A model generated the notes under the pieces. It saw nothing but the letters and a program-made list of their open reading frames with translations, did no database searches and was not told where the DNA came from. A stretch of 64,000 bases of DNA from NCBI GenBank assembly GCA_044222245.1, contig JBGANQ010000011.1:90037-154036 (forward strand), given 5' to 3'. The translations under genes were made by a program, and so were the position numbers. Below are positions 25,922 to 34,851 of the stretch, one piece after another; positions within the stretch are counted from its first letter, which is position 1, and each line of letters starts with the position of its first letter. The stretch is from CALFML01 sp044222245 (GTDB lineage Bacteria; Myxococcota_A; Polyangia; Palsa-1104; JAEUJZ01).

Positions 25922-26356
25922 CTACTTGGTGGTCCCTACAGACGTCGGCGCCAGCCGGCACCAGCTCTCTGCTGCTGCCTGCTCGATGGCGGTGAAGATG
26001 CGGCCGCAGGTGGGGGCGGTGCTCTTGAAGGTCTGCCGGAGGATCATGGACTGGATCGGATCGGCGCAGGTCAGCACGCCGATGTGGCGGCCGGCCTGCT
26101 CCCAGGCCTGGAAGATCTGCTCGAGCGCCACCTGAGTGACTGGCCCCCACTTGGGCGGCGCCTCGCGCATATCGAGCAGCAGTCCCTTTGCCACCAGCCG
26201 CGGCCGCCGCGCCAGGTCACTGAGGAGAGCGACCTTCTGCTGTGCAAAGCCCGCTCCCTCTTCCCGCGTGACATCAGGTCGCATCCAGATTCGGCACACC
26301 GCGATTCCGTGCGTCAGCACGATCTCGAAGTTACCGCCGGTTGCGAAGGTGATCAT
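25922..26356 (-). CDS. STAS/SpoIIAA-like small protein
   Basis: This 144-residue protein has alternating beta and alpha segments (FEIVLTHGIAVCRIWM, GLLLDMREAPPKWGPVT, HIGVLTCADPIQSMILRQTF). The pattern is that of the STAS-like proteins common and mostly uncharacterised in myxobacteria. A distant relative in fold lies at 43372. There is no enzymatic motif. It is convergent with the lipoprotein and follows the GST gene on the same strand with only 26 bp between. Confidence 0.55.
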   Translation of the reverse strand: MITFATGGNFEIVLTHGIAVCRIWMRPDVTREEGAGFAQQKVALLSDLARRPRLVAKGLLLDMREAPPKWGPVTQVALEQIFQAWEQAGRHIGVLTCADPIQSMILRQTFKSTAPTCGRIFTAIEQAAAESWCRLAPTSVGTTK

Positions 26357-26382
26357 GGACCGCTTGCGCTAGCTTGGATGGC

Positions 26383-27003
26383 TCACGCCGGCGGGCGGGT
26401 CTTCTTGAACGCGTCGCGCTCGCCGATGCCCTTGTACCAGCTATCGACGTTGGCGAACTTGCTGACAGTGACGCCGACCATGCCAAGCTGGTAGATCGAC
26501 TCGGCCACCGCGATATCGGCGATGGAGAGGGTGTTGCCGACCAGGTACTTCTTGCCGGCGAGGGCATTGTCGAGGTACTGGAACACCGGGTCGCAGGCCT
26601 GGACCGCCTGCTGGAACGCTGCCTCATCGGCCGGCTGGCCCTGCATGCGCGCCATGAACTGGATGTAGAACGGCTTCATGAGGACCGGCCCCGCCTCCGA
26701 GGCCTGCCAGAACAGCCACTGATCGACGCGCGCCCGCTCTTGCTTGTCCTCGGGCAGGATCTTGCCGTTGCCGTAGTGCTCGCCCAGGTAGCGCAGGATC
26801 GCCCCAGACTCGGGCAGCTGGAAGTCGCCGTCCTGCAGGACCGGCACCTTGCCGCTGGGGTTCATCGCCAGGTACTCAGGCTTGCGGTGCTCGCCAGTCA
26901 TCAGGTTGACCAGCTGGTACGAGTGCGCTTGGCCGGTTTCCTCAAGGGCAAAGTGGGCCTTGCGAGAGTGGATCGAGACCGGGTGTCCGAAGAGCTTCAG
27001 CAT
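26383..27003 (-). CDS. Glutathione S-transferase
   Basis: The ATG at 27003 is chosen because CGGAGG lies 7 bp upstream and the product then starts MLKLFGHPVSIHSRKA, a GST N-terminus. The thioredoxin-like domain contains the cis-Pro (GKVPVL) and the ES motif of the glutathione gamma-glutamyl site (LPESGAI). The C-terminal helical domain contains TLSIADIAVAE. Its 206 residues are normal. It probably conjugates or reduces small electrophiles in the cytoplasm. Confidence 0.9.
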   Translation of the reverse strand: MLKLFGHPVSIHSRKAHFALEETGQAHSYQLVNLMTGEHRKPEYLAMNPSGKVPVLQDGDFQLPESGAILRYLGEHYGNGKILPEDKQERARVDQWLFWQASEAGPVLMKPFYIQFMARMQGQPADEAAFQQAVQACDPVFQYLDNALAGKKYLVGNTLSIADIAVAESIYQLGMVGVTVSKFANVDSWYKGIGERDAFKKTRPPA

Positions 27004-27288
27004 ATATAGACCTCCGCGCATATCTTACGCGAAACGCCGCTGGCGCGGCTACGATCGCTCACGTGCGCAGCGCGGCGGCCTGTGCTGCCTCCGTGCGCGG
27101 CTTGCGCGCCGGGCAGCAACCCGCCAGCGCGAGGCCCCAGCGGCCAGCAGGGTCGCGCGATGTCAGTGCGGGTGGTGAAACCGACTTCATCTCCGGGCAG
27201 GTCGGTGGCCGGACTCAGACCTCGTACTCTGCGCCCAGGGCCGTCGCGGAATTACCGATTTCATGCTGAACAGCACAATCTAGGGTTT

Positions 27289-27297
27289 TGTTATAAT
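27289..27297 (+). promoter_or_regulatory. Extended -10 promoter, TGTTATAAT
   Basis: TG-N-TATAAT lies 18 bp before the GTG start of the partial kinase at 27315, with no good -35 box (as expected for extended -10 promoters). GGAG at 27306-27309 would be the ribosome site. The stretch 27004-27288 shows no gene. Confidence 0.5.
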
Positions 27298-27314
27298 GTG
27301 TTGTCGGAGCAGCC

Positions 27315-27746
27315 GTGGAGAAGAAGATAAACCACTACACTATCGTTCGGCTCCTCGGGACGGGCGGTATGGGGCAGGTGTTTGAGGCAGTCCACGATCA
27401 GATGAAGCGACGTGCAGCGATCAAGGTGCTGCACAAAAAGTTTGCCCACAACAAGCAGATCGCGGCGCGGTTTCTTAACGAGGCGCGCGCCACTAGCATG
27501 GTGCAGCACCCGAGCCTGGTGCAGATCTACGAGTACGGCCAGACGGCGGACGGCACGGCGTTTTTGGTCATGGAGTACCTGGACGGCGGCACCCTGCGGC
27601 AGAAGCTTGAGGCCTTTGGCGGCCGCTTCCCCGCCGAGCGGGCGATGCGGCTGTGTCGCCAGATGGCCTCCGGACTGCAGGCGGCGCACCAGAAGGGGGT
27701 CATCCATCGTGACCTCAAGCCGGTAAACCGCGCCCCCGGCAGATAG
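27315..27746 (+). pseudogene. Ser/Thr kinase, N-terminal part broken at KPV(N) (kinase K1)
   Basis: A GTG start leads to a bacterial Hanks-type kinase N-lobe: glycine loop LGTGGMGQVFEA, catalytic Lys in AAIKVLHKK, a Glu-containing FLNEARAT helix, and the hinge VMEYLDGG. It reaches VIHRDLKPV at residues 129-137. Kinase homology stops there and a TAG follows six codons later. The DFG loop and C-lobe are absent. The break is at the same codons as in the other partial kinases of this window, and the sequence after it carries the same hairpin. No matching C-terminal part (plus strand) is present downstream in the window. It is not catalytically competent. Confidence 0.85.
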
Positions 27747-27807
27747 GTCTACGCTGTCATTCCGCGATCCGGCAAACTGCCTGCCGGCTGGCGACTTTGC
27801 TGCGGAA
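27718..27807 (+). other. Kinase-side cassette end (K1): core, 34 nt, 48-nt hairpin
   Basis: The core AGCCGGTA (27718-27725) covers the K-P-V codons. Exactly 34 nt follow, then TTCCGC at 27760-27765 and GCGGAA at 27802-27807, with an inner stem CCGGCA/TGCCGG. The spacing is the same as at 44050-44140, 60303-60392 and 63144-63233. Confidence 0.75.
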
Positions 27808-27857
27808 GGGAAGCTGCGCTTCTGGACATCCTCCCAAGGCCGCCGCACGATAGAGCG

Positions 27858-29339
27858 ATGAGTCAAATACTTGATGCAGATGCAACCGAGCTCGCCCGGC
27901 GCGTGCGCGCGGGTGAGGTGTCGAGCCTGGAACTGGTCGAGGCGGCGATTGCCGCCATTGAGCGGGTCAACCCGCGGCTGAACGCGGTCGTGCATCGAAT
28001 GTATGACTCGGCCCGGGAAGCCGCCAAGCGGCCGCTGCCGGCGGCGCCGTTTGCCGGCGTGCCGATGGTGGTCAAGGACTTTGACGGCTTTGTCGCCGGC
28101 GCGCCATTTACCGCCTCGACGCGCTTTCTTGACGGCTTCGTGCCAGATCATGACTCCGAGGCCATTTCCCGCCTGCGCCGCGCCGGGCTGCTGTTTTTGG
28201 CCAAGACCAACCTGCCCGAGCTAGCGCTGCTCGGCACGACCGAGTCGAGCTGGCGCGGCCCCGCACACAACCCCTGGCACCCCGACCACACCCCAGGCGG
28301 CTCGTCTGGCGGCTCGGCGGCGCTGGTCGCGGCGCGGGCGGTTCCGGTGGCGCACGGCGGTGATGGGGGCGGCTCGCTGCGAATTCCGGCGAGCAACTGC
28401 GGCCTGGTGGGGCTGAAAGCGACGCGCGGCCGGATTCCCACCGGACCCGAGCTCGGGGAAGGGTGGGGCGGCTACGTACAGTTTGGCACCCTGACCCGCA
28501 GCGTCCGCGACACCGCAGCGCTGCTGGACGTGATGGCGGGGCCGATGCCGGGGGACCCCTACGCCGCTCCGCCGCACCCGGGCTCGTTCGCGGACGAGCT
28601 GGCGCGCCCGCCGGGGCCCCTGCGGATCGCTTTTACGACGCGCTCGCTGTTTGGCAAGAGCACCGATCCTAGCTGCGCCGATGCGGTCACCCAGACCGCG
28701 CACTGGCTGCAGGAGCTCGGTCACCAGGTCGAGGAAGCCCACCCGCAGTTTGAGCGCGACGTCCTGGTGCGCGCTTATCTGGTGCAAGTGGGCGTGGGCA
28801 CCGCGGCAGAGATTGACGACATGGCGCGCTGGATGCGCAAGACGCCGCGCGCCCGTGACTTTGAGCCAGCTACCTGGTTCCTGCGGCAAGTCGGCCAGGC
28901 GATGGGCGGTGTCGACCTGCAGCATGCCCGCGACGCGATCCAGAAGGCAGGACGGCAGCTGGCGGCGTTCCACCAGCGCTACGACGTACTGGTCAGTCCG
29001 ACGCTGGCTTATCCACCCGTGCGCCTTGGTGAGCTGGGACTCAAGCCGGCCGACCGCGTCGGCCTGGCGGCGCTGCGGGCCCTGCCCCTGCGCCCGGCAA
29101 TCGTGGCCGCGGTGACGCAGCTGGCAGGCGACCTCTTTGAGAAGATGCCCAACACGCAGCTGTTCAATCAGACCGGTCAGCCGGCAATTTCCCTGCCGTT
29201 ACACCAAAGCTCCGCCGGCCTGCCCATCGGCGTGCAGTTCTCGGCCGCTTTCGGTGATGAGGCGACGCTGCTGCGGCTGGCCGGGCAGCTGGAGCAGGCG
29301 CGGCCCTGGATCGACCGCCGCCCGCCTGTGTGCGCCTGA
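27858..29339 (+). CDS. Amidase signature enzyme
   Basis: The 493-residue protein carries the Ser-cisSer-Lys triad of the amidase signature family: Lys73 in VVKDFDG, the Gly/Ser-rich GGSSGGSAA (147-155) and the nucleophile in GGDGGGSLRIPAS (Ser173). These enzymes hydrolyse amides in the cytoplasm. The sequence resembles the 6-aminohexanoate/peptide amidase branch rather than GatA, and no gatB or gatC is nearby. It is the first gene after the cassette end of kinase K1, on the same strand. Confidence 0.9.
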   Translation: MSQILDADATELARRVRAGEVSSLELVEAAIAAIERVNPRLNAVVHRMYDSAREAAKRPLPAAPFAGVPMVVKDFDGFVAGAPFTASTRFLDGFVPDHDSEAISRLRRAGLLFLAKTNLPELALLGTTESSWRGPAHNPWHPDHTPGGSSGGSAALVAARAVPVAHGGDGGGSLRIPASNCGLVGLKATRGRIPTGPELGEGWGGYVQFGTLTRSVRDTAALLDVMAGPMPGDPYAAPPHPGSFADELARPPGPLRIAFTTRSLFGKSTDPSCADAVTQTAHWLQELGHQVEEAHPQFERDVLVRAYLVQVGVGTAAEIDDMARWMRKTPRARDFEPATWFLRQVGQAMGGVDLQHARDAIQKAGRQLAAFHQRYDVLVSPTLAYPPVRLGELGLKPADRVGLAALRALPLRPAIVAAVTQLAGDLFEKMPNTQLFNQTGQPAISLPLHQSSAGLPIGVQFSAAFGDEATLLRLAGQLEQARPWIDRRPPVCA

Positions 29340-29382
29340 GCGGTCCAGCTGCCGCCCGGGCCGTTGGGCAGGGAGGCAGGGG

Positions 29383-30210
29383 CTAGCGGGTCGCCGCGCC
29401 CGCCAGGCAGTCGGCGACAAACGCCTGGAGCAGACTGTTGTAGGCTGCGGGCTGCGCGAAAAACGGCGCGTGCCCGGCCCCGGCCAGGCGGTGGACCTGG
29501 CCGCGCCACAGGTTGGCGTAGCGCAGCTGGGAGAAGTAATCGGGGTTCACGAAGGGGTCGTTTTCGCCGTTGATGATCGCCAGCGGCAGCGGCACCTGTT
29601 CCACCGTGCGCCGCTGATCGGCGCCCAGGCCTTGGGCGAAGCCGGCGACCATGTGAGCGCGGGCGCGGCCGTCGGTGCGACGGGCCGCGCGGTAGCGGAA
29701 GTCCTCGCGGGTGACCTCGGGGGTAGTCGTCGCGCGGGCGTAGCTCAGCGCCTCGTCATCGGTGAACGCAGGCTGGCCGGTGAGCTGCATGTGCGGGGTC
29801 GGCAGGAAGGCCTGGCCAATGCTCTCCAGGCTCTTGCCGAGCGGCGGTGTGCCGGTGATCAGAAGGCCGAGCGGTCGCCGCTCCGCCGCCGCGAGCTCGA
29901 GCGCGATGTGGCCGCCGAGCGACCAGCCGACCACGACGTAGCGCGCGATGCCGAGGTTGTCGAGCACCTCGCGCACTACGCTGGCGTAGCCGGGAACCGT
30001 GTAGGTGCGCTGCGGGTCCAGCGCATCGGCGGAGTCTCCGTGCCCGGGCAGATCCAGCGCCAGCAGGCGATACAGCTCGCGCAGCGGCGAGTCGAGCTGC
30101 GCGGCAAAGATCTCTTTGGCCGACGAGTTGCCGTGGATGAAGACGACCGCGGGAGCGCTGCCACCAGTGTCCTTTACCGCGACCGCGCCATGCGTGGTGG
30201 GGATGCTCAT
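29383..30210 (-). CDS. Alpha/beta hydrolase
   Basis: The 275-residue protein has a complete hydrolase fold signature: oxyanion FIHGNSS, LDLPGHG, nucleophile elbow GWSLGG, acid residue in NGENDPF and catalytic His in GAGHAPF. It could be an esterase, lactonase or epoxide-hydrolase-like enzyme; the cap region does not settle it. There is no signal peptide. It lies 12 bp downstream of the DegV-like gene on the same strand and may be its operon partner. Confidence 0.85.
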   Translation of the reverse strand: MSIPTTHGAVAVKDTGGSAPAVVFIHGNSSAKEIFAAQLDSPLRELYRLLALDLPGHGDSADALDPQRTYTVPGYASVVREVLDNLGIARYVVVGWSLGGHIALELAAAERRPLGLLITGTPPLGKSLESIGQAFLPTPHMQLTGQPAFTDDEALSYARATTTPEVTREDFRYRAARRTDGRARAHMVAGFAQGLGADQRRTVEQVPLPLAIINGENDPFVNPDYFSQLRYANLWRGQVHRLAGAGHAPFFAQPAAYNSLLQAFVADCLAGAATR

Positions 30211-30222
30211 GCTGCGTAAAGC

Positions 30223-31125
30223 CTATCGCGCACGCGGCAGATTGACCACGAGTTTCATAGCGGCCACTGGATGCACGCTGACGCCGATTGCCTTGGCGCC
30301 GAGCACGAGGTAGCCCGCCGGTCCAAAGGGCCGCAAAAGAGCGTAGCGGACATCAAAGCGCCGGCGCAGCAGCGCCAGCAGCTCGCGCGCGGGCGATAGC
30401 TCTGTGGCGTAGGTCACGGTCACCCAGACCGGGCTGCCGGTTGCGTAGCGCTCTGCCAGCCGCTCGGCGAGCGCGGACGCTATCAGGTGCGGCGCCGCGA
30501 TCATCCCCAAGTTCCGGGACTCACCGTCCTGCATGCCGATGATTGGGAGCCTGCCGGCTCCCGGCACGGCGCTGCGCACAAGGTCCGAGCGCGAGCTCGC
30601 CAGCAGCGCATCGCCGGCGTGCGGTACGCACAGCTGCATCGATGCCGCCGCCAGCGTCTGTCCGGCTTCGATGACCGCCGCCAGGCCGTGACCGGCGCGC
30701 GCGCTGGCGCCACAGTAGGCGGCGATAAGTCCCGCCCCGAGCTCGACCAGGCCGGTATCAAAGACCCGCACATCAAATCCCTTGCGCGTACCGGTGATGA
30801 CGCGGATGGCCGCCACCGCGGCGTCGTACGAGCCGAGCAGCTTGCGCGTACCGGTGACGACCACGACCTCGCGCGTCCGCTTGATGAGGTCATTAAACAG
30901 GGTGATATACTCGGGCGCCGAAGAGCCGAGCGGATAGGGCGCCACCTTGGCGGTGCGCGTCCACTCATCGATGGTCTCAAAGGAGGTCTCGGGTCGCACG
31001 TCGTGCAGCATGCCGTCGACGACAATCTGCTGTGGCGTCTCTTTTATCCGGCAGTGTTCAATAAGCTCGCGCGGCACGTTCAGGCCGGCGCTGGCGACAA
31101 CGAACATCAAGTCCTCACAGAGCAT
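30223..31125 (-). CDS. DegV-family fatty-acid-binding-like protein
   Basis: The ATG at 31125 begins MLCEDLMFVVASAG, and the preceding open frame is not family-like. The 300-residue protein shows the DegV two-domain layout: an early LGSSAPEYITLFNDL segment, VVVVTGTRKLLGSYDAA and VRVFDTGLVELGAGLIA. DegV proteins bind a fatty acid and in some bacteria deliver it to fatty acid kinase. A 17-bp segment encoding VTGTRK is repeated 60 bp apart within the gene, giving a duplicated motif. Confidence 0.75.
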   Translation of the reverse strand: MLCEDLMFVVASAGLNVPRELIEHCRIKETPQQIVVDGMLHDVRPETSFETIDEWTRTAKVAPYPLGSSAPEYITLFNDLIKRTREVVVVTGTRKLLGSYDAAVAAIRVITGTRKGFDVRVFDTGLVELGAGLIAAYCGASARAGHGLAAVIEAGQTLAAASMQLCVPHAGDALLASSRSDLVRSAVPGAGRLPIIGMQDGESRNLGMIAAPHLIASALAERLAERYATGSPVWVTVTYATELSPARELLALLRRRFDVRYALLRPFGPAGYLVLGAKAIGVSVHPVAAMKLVVNLPRAR

Positions 31126-31384
31126 TGTACCCGAGCCTCGCAGAGGCGCTGCCAACAATTGGCGGCAGGCGCTTTTACTTCCCGGCGCTCCCACTTCACT
31201 GCGCCCGAGCACCTGCGGCTATATCACCGTCGTGCTGGCGCTGGCCGGGGCCAAGGTCATCCGTCGCTTGCAGCAGCGACCACCGCAGAGCTCTGGACGC
31301 TGTCGTGCTGACCTGCGGCGGGGTCGGGGGCGCGGCGCGGATCTGTTGATCCGTGTTGCCCGACCTCGTGTACACTGCCTGGCC

Positions 31385-32203
31385 ATGGATCTTAAAGACA
31401 AAGTGGCGCTCGTGACCGGCGCCTCGGCGGGAATCGGGCTGGCGGTGGCGCGCAGCCTGGTGGCCAGCGGCTGCCGGGTCGCCCTGGTAGCGCGGACCCG
31501 GCAGAACCTGGAGCGCGCGGTGGCCGAGCTGGGAGAACAGCGCGCGGTCGCCTTTGCCGTGGATGTCACCGACCGCGCTGCAGTGGCCGCGCTGCCCGGG
31601 CAGGTAGCGCAGCAGCTTGGCGGTCTGGACATCCTCATCAATAACGCCGGCTATAACTGCCGCGGCGCGGTGCAGGATCGCACGGCCGCAGAGCTGGTCC
31701 AGATACTGGAGACCAACCTGACCGCTCCGGTCATGCTGACCCGGCTCGCCCTCGACCAGCTGCGGCCGGGGGGCGTGATCGTCAATGTCGCCAGCCTCGC
31801 CGGCAAGATTCCCGTCCCGCACGAAGCGGCCTACAGCGCTTCCAAGTTCGGGCTGCGCGCCTTCTCGCGGGCGCTGGCCGACGATCTGCGGCCGCGCGGC
31901 ATCCGCGTCTCGTGTGTCTGCCCGGGTCCGGTGGATACGGAGTTCTTCGGCGACCTGGCCACGGTTCCCGACTTGGTATTCTCGCAGCCGATGAGCAGCG
32001 CTGCGGAGGTCGCGGCCGTGATCATGCGCTGCGTGCACGCCGACCCGGCGCCCCTTGAGCTCGACATTCCCGTGGTCTCTGGTGCCCTGGCGCAAGCAGG
32101 ATATCTGTTCCCTGCGCTGTCTTCACTTTTGCGGCCCAGCCTGGAGAAGAAAGGCGCCAGAGCCAAAGCGGAGTACCTGCGCCGTAAGAGCGAGCGCCGC
32201 TAG
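31385..32203 (+). CDS. Short-chain dehydrogenase/reductase (SDR)
   Basis: The ATG at 31385 gives a classical SDR of 272 residues: NAD(P)-binding TGASAGIG (TGxxxGxG), NNAG, catalytic Ser in NVASLAGK and YSASK (YxxxK). The C-terminal region ends in a basic Lys/Arg stretch, perhaps peripheral to the membrane. Substrate unknown. The gap from the DegV gene (31126-31384) shows no further gene. Confidence 0.92.
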   Translation: MDLKDKVALVTGASAGIGLAVARSLVASGCRVALVARTRQNLERAVAELGEQRAVAFAVDVTDRAAVAALPGQVAQQLGGLDILINNAGYNCRGAVQDRTAAELVQILETNLTAPVMLTRLALDQLRPGGVIVNVASLAGKIPVPHEAAYSASKFGLRAFSRALADDLRPRGIRVSCVCPGPVDTEFFGDLATVPDLVFSQPMSSAAEVAAVIMRCVHADPAPLELDIPVVSGALAQAGYLFPALSSLLRPSLEKKGARAKAEYLRRKSERR

Positions 32204-32230
32204 CGTCGCCGCGACCGGACTTGGCGGCGG

Positions 32231-33868
32231 TCAGGGAGACGACGAACCGGTGCTTGCGCCGGTGCCGGTGCTCGCGCTCGTGCTCGCGCTCGTGTTCGTG
32301 CTCGCACCCGTGCTCGTGCTCGTGCTTTTTGCCGCAGACTCGCCGCTGCCCCCGGCGGGTCCGCCGCGGCCCTTGCGGCGCCTGGCTGCGCCACCCGTAG
32401 TCCATTCCCAGAGCAGCCAGCACAGCGCCAATGGGAACATCGGTGAGGCGAGCGGACTCATCGCCGGACCGACCAGGGTCAGCGCGGCCGCGGCGAGCGC
32501 CAAGAGCCCGGCCAGCCAGAACATCGTTCGCGAGATGTAGGCCCCGCCGAGCGCCGCCATGGCCGCCAGGCAGACAAGCTCGATGGGGGCCAGCTGCAGC
32601 TGCAGGTTCACACTCAGGCGCCACCCGACCAGCCGCAGCCCCAGGTGCTGAAGCCCGCTGATGAGCATGAGCAGCCACAGGCGCCGGTGATAGGAGTTTC
32701 GCAAAAGGGACCGGCGCTGCGCCAGCCCGACCAGGAAGACTACGGCGATGGCCAGCACGGTCGCCAGCACTACCTGCCGATACTGCAGCGGACTGCGGGC
32801 CCGTACCGCCTGAATGACCACCATTATCCCCAGGACGGAGAGCAGCGTCGCGTTCACAAAGCGCCTGCGGCTGGTCGCTGCAGCCTCAGCGCTGTCCGTG
32901 GTCTCCAGCAGGAGCGCGGCCAGCAGCTCGTCCATGCGCGGGAAGCGCTGCTCGGCGCGGTTGGCCAGGCCGCGCAACAGCGCGCGATGCAGCTCCTCGG
33001 GTACCGGCGAGTTTTTGGGGCGCGGCTGGACGTGTCCGGCGAGCGTGTTGCTGGCGATCTCCGCCGCGAGCCGCCCGGCAAACGGCGGCGTGCCAAACAG
33101 CGCCTCAAACAGGGCGGCGCAGAAGCTGAACTGATCCGAGCGGGCGTCCACCGGCTGACCGTCATACTGCTCGGGAGCCATGTAGCCGGGAGTGCCCGAG
33201 ATCAGCCCATCCTGGGTCAGCTTGTCGACCGCACCCGAGCGGCTCGGCGCCGACTCTGCCGGGTCCTCGGAGTCGAGCAGTCGCTCGTCGCGCCGGGCGA
33301 GGCCGAAGTCCAGCACCCGGGCGCGGCCATCCCGACTGACCAGTACGTTGTCTGGTTTGAAGTCGCGATGAATCAGGCCGCTGGCGTGGGCGGCAGCCAG
33401 CCCGTGCCCGGCTTGCAGGTACATCGCCAGCACCTCCTGCCAGGTGCGCCCCGGCTGCCGCTGCCACTGCGCCAGGGTCTGCCCGTCGATAAACTCCATG
33501 GCGATGAAGATGCGGTCGCTGACCTCGCCTACCTCATAGACCGAGACCACGTTGGGGTGGGAGATGCGCGCCATCGCCTGGGCTTCGCGCAGGATCTTGC
33601 GCCGATGGACGTGGCTTGGCCGGTTGCGCAGGTGGAGCAGCTTGATCGCGACCTTGCGGTCCAGGCGCTCGTCGTAGGCCGCGAACACGGTTCCCATACC
33701 GCCGCGGCCGAGCTCTGCCAGTAGCACAAAGTGCCCCAGGCGCTGCAGCGGCGCCACCGCGACCGCTTGCGGCGGGACGGGAGCGCCGCCATCGATGGTT
33801 GGCAATAGCGTACCTGGGCTGCTCGTAGCACCAGCCGGGGTCTTGGCACCTACGGCGGGATCTGCCAT
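32231..33868 (-). CDS. Intact membrane-anchored Ser/Thr protein kinase
   Basis: The 545-residue protein is the only complete kinase in this window. It has LGRGGMGTVFAAY, the catalytic Lys in VAIKLLHLR, LIHRDFKPDNVLV, LDFGLAR and the APE-like MAPEQ. A C-terminal half with five or six hydrophobic helices ends in a Ser/Thr/Ala/Gly low-complexity tail. The codons corresponding to the break in the other kinases read AACCAGAC (minus strand of 33350-33357), one base different from the core AACCAGCC, and carry no insertion. It overlaps nothing and is convergent with the SDR gene. Confidence 0.93.
   Translation of the reverse strand: MADPAVGAKTPAGATSSPGTLLPTIDGGAPVPPQAVAVAPLQRLGHFVLLAELGRGGMGTVFAAYDERLDRKVAIKLLHLRNRPSHVHRRKILREAQAMARISHPNVVSVYEVGEVSDRIFIAMEFIDGQTLAQWQRQPGRTWQEVLAMYLQAGHGLAAAHASGLIHRDFKPDNVLVSRDGRARVLDFGLARRDERLLDSEDPAESAPSRSGAVDKLTQDGLISGTPGYMAPEQYDGQPVDARSDQFSFCAALFEALFGTPPFAGRLAAEIASNTLAGHVQPRPKNSPVPEELHRALLRGLANRAEQRFPRMDELLAALLLETTDSAEAAATSRRRFVNATLLSVLGIMVVIQAVRARSPLQYRQVVLATVLAIAVVFLVGLAQRRSLLRNSYHRRLWLLMLISGLQHLGLRLVGWRLSVNLQLQLAPIELVCLAAMAALGGAYISRTMFWLAGLLALAAAALTLVGPAMSPLASPMFPLALCWLLWEWTTGGAARRRKGRGGPAGGSGESAAKSTSTSTGASTNTSASTSASTGTGASTGSSSP
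32247..32332. repeat. Hexanucleotide-type repeat in the 3' end of the kinase gene
   Basis: On the plus strand, units of GTGCTC/GCTCGC/GTGTTC type are repeated about 12 times, encoding the S-T-S-T-G-A-S-T tail of the kinase on the minus strand. The unit is a multiple of three, so length changes would vary the tail without a frameshift. Confidence 0.6.
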
Positions 33869-33912
33869 CCCACTATCGTACCACGCTGCCCGGGAGTTCA
33901 GATCCGGGGTCG

Positions 33913-34656
33913 CTAACCGCTGGCGCTTGTTGGCGGCTCGCGCCGGGTCGCCCGCGTCAGGCGCTCGCCGTTGTCCTTGGTGTTGTAGATGTCGATAGTG
34001 GACTTGCCCTGCGCCGCTTGGCTTATGCGATCGCGAATCTCATTGGCCATCGTGTTGTTACGCTGCACGGCGGGGCGGGCCTCGACGGCTTCAATCCAGC
34101 GCACGAAGCTTGGGGCGCTGGCCGGGTTGATGCCGTGGCTCTTATAGCCCTTTACCCAGGGATAGGTCGCGATGTCGGCGATCGTGTACTCGTCGCAGCC
34201 GATAAAGGGGCTGTCGTGCAGGCGGTTTTCCAGCACTTGATACAGGCGCAGGACTTCGTTGGTGTAGCGCTCCTTGGCGTACTGGATCTGCTCTTTGGCG
34301 ACGTTGTTGAAGTGATTGGCCTGGCCAAACATCGGGCCGATGTGGGCCATCTGGAACATCAGCCACTGCAGCGTGTCGTAGCGCTTGCGCGGCTCGGCGG
34401 GCAGGAACTTGCCGGTCTTTTCCGCCAGGTAAATCAGAATCGCTCCCGACTCCATCATCGTGTAGCGGCCGCCGGGCCCCTCGGTGTCGACGATGGCAGG
34501 GATCTTGTTGTTGGGGTTGAGCTTGAGGTGCTCGGGGCTGAACTGCTCACCGAGCCGGATGTTGACATCAATGTGCGTCCACGAGAGGCCGACCTCCTCG
34601 AGCATGATCATGACCTTCTGGCCATTGGGGGTCGGGGTCGAATGCAGTTCAATCAT
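33913..34656 (-). CDS. Glutathione S-transferase, YghU/YfcG-like
   Basis: This 247-residue Nu-class-like GST has TPTPNGQKVMIMLEE (the T-P-N-G-x-K signature of YfcG/YghU proteins), NPNNKIPAIVD, the ESGAI glutathione site and the C-terminal segment YTIADIATYPW. Such proteins act as disulfide-bond reductases. The last 25 residues are unstructured. Confidence 0.9.
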   Translation of the reverse strand: MIELHSTPTPNGQKVMIMLEEVGLSWTHIDVNIRLGEQFSPEHLKLNPNNKIPAIVDTEGPGGRYTMMESGAILIYLAEKTGKFLPAEPRKRYDTLQWLMFQMAHIGPMFGQANHFNNVAKEQIQYAKERYTNEVLRLYQVLENRLHDSPFIGCDEYTIADIATYPWVKGYKSHGINPASAPSFVRWIEAVEARPAVQRNNTMANEIRDRISQAAQGKSTIDIYNTKDNGERLTRATRREPPTSASG

Positions 34657-34851
34657 TGGTTTCTCCGTAGGAAAAGTGTAGCGCGGACGCTGCGGCCGGG
34701 CGAGGCCGATCGGCAGCGCTGAGCATGACTGGCATCACACTACAGGGCCCCGCGAGCGGTCGGGCCAGAGGCTGCTCAGGCCACCCGCCCTCTGGACCGG
34801 CGCGCCGGACTATTCGCTAAAGCTCGGCCATTGCGTGCTAAGTTCTAACCA

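Noticed and set aside
27246..27293. GTCGCGGAA upstream of kinase K1 as another cassette hairpin
   Set aside because: No core lies 34 nt away and there is no partner arm at 48 nt.
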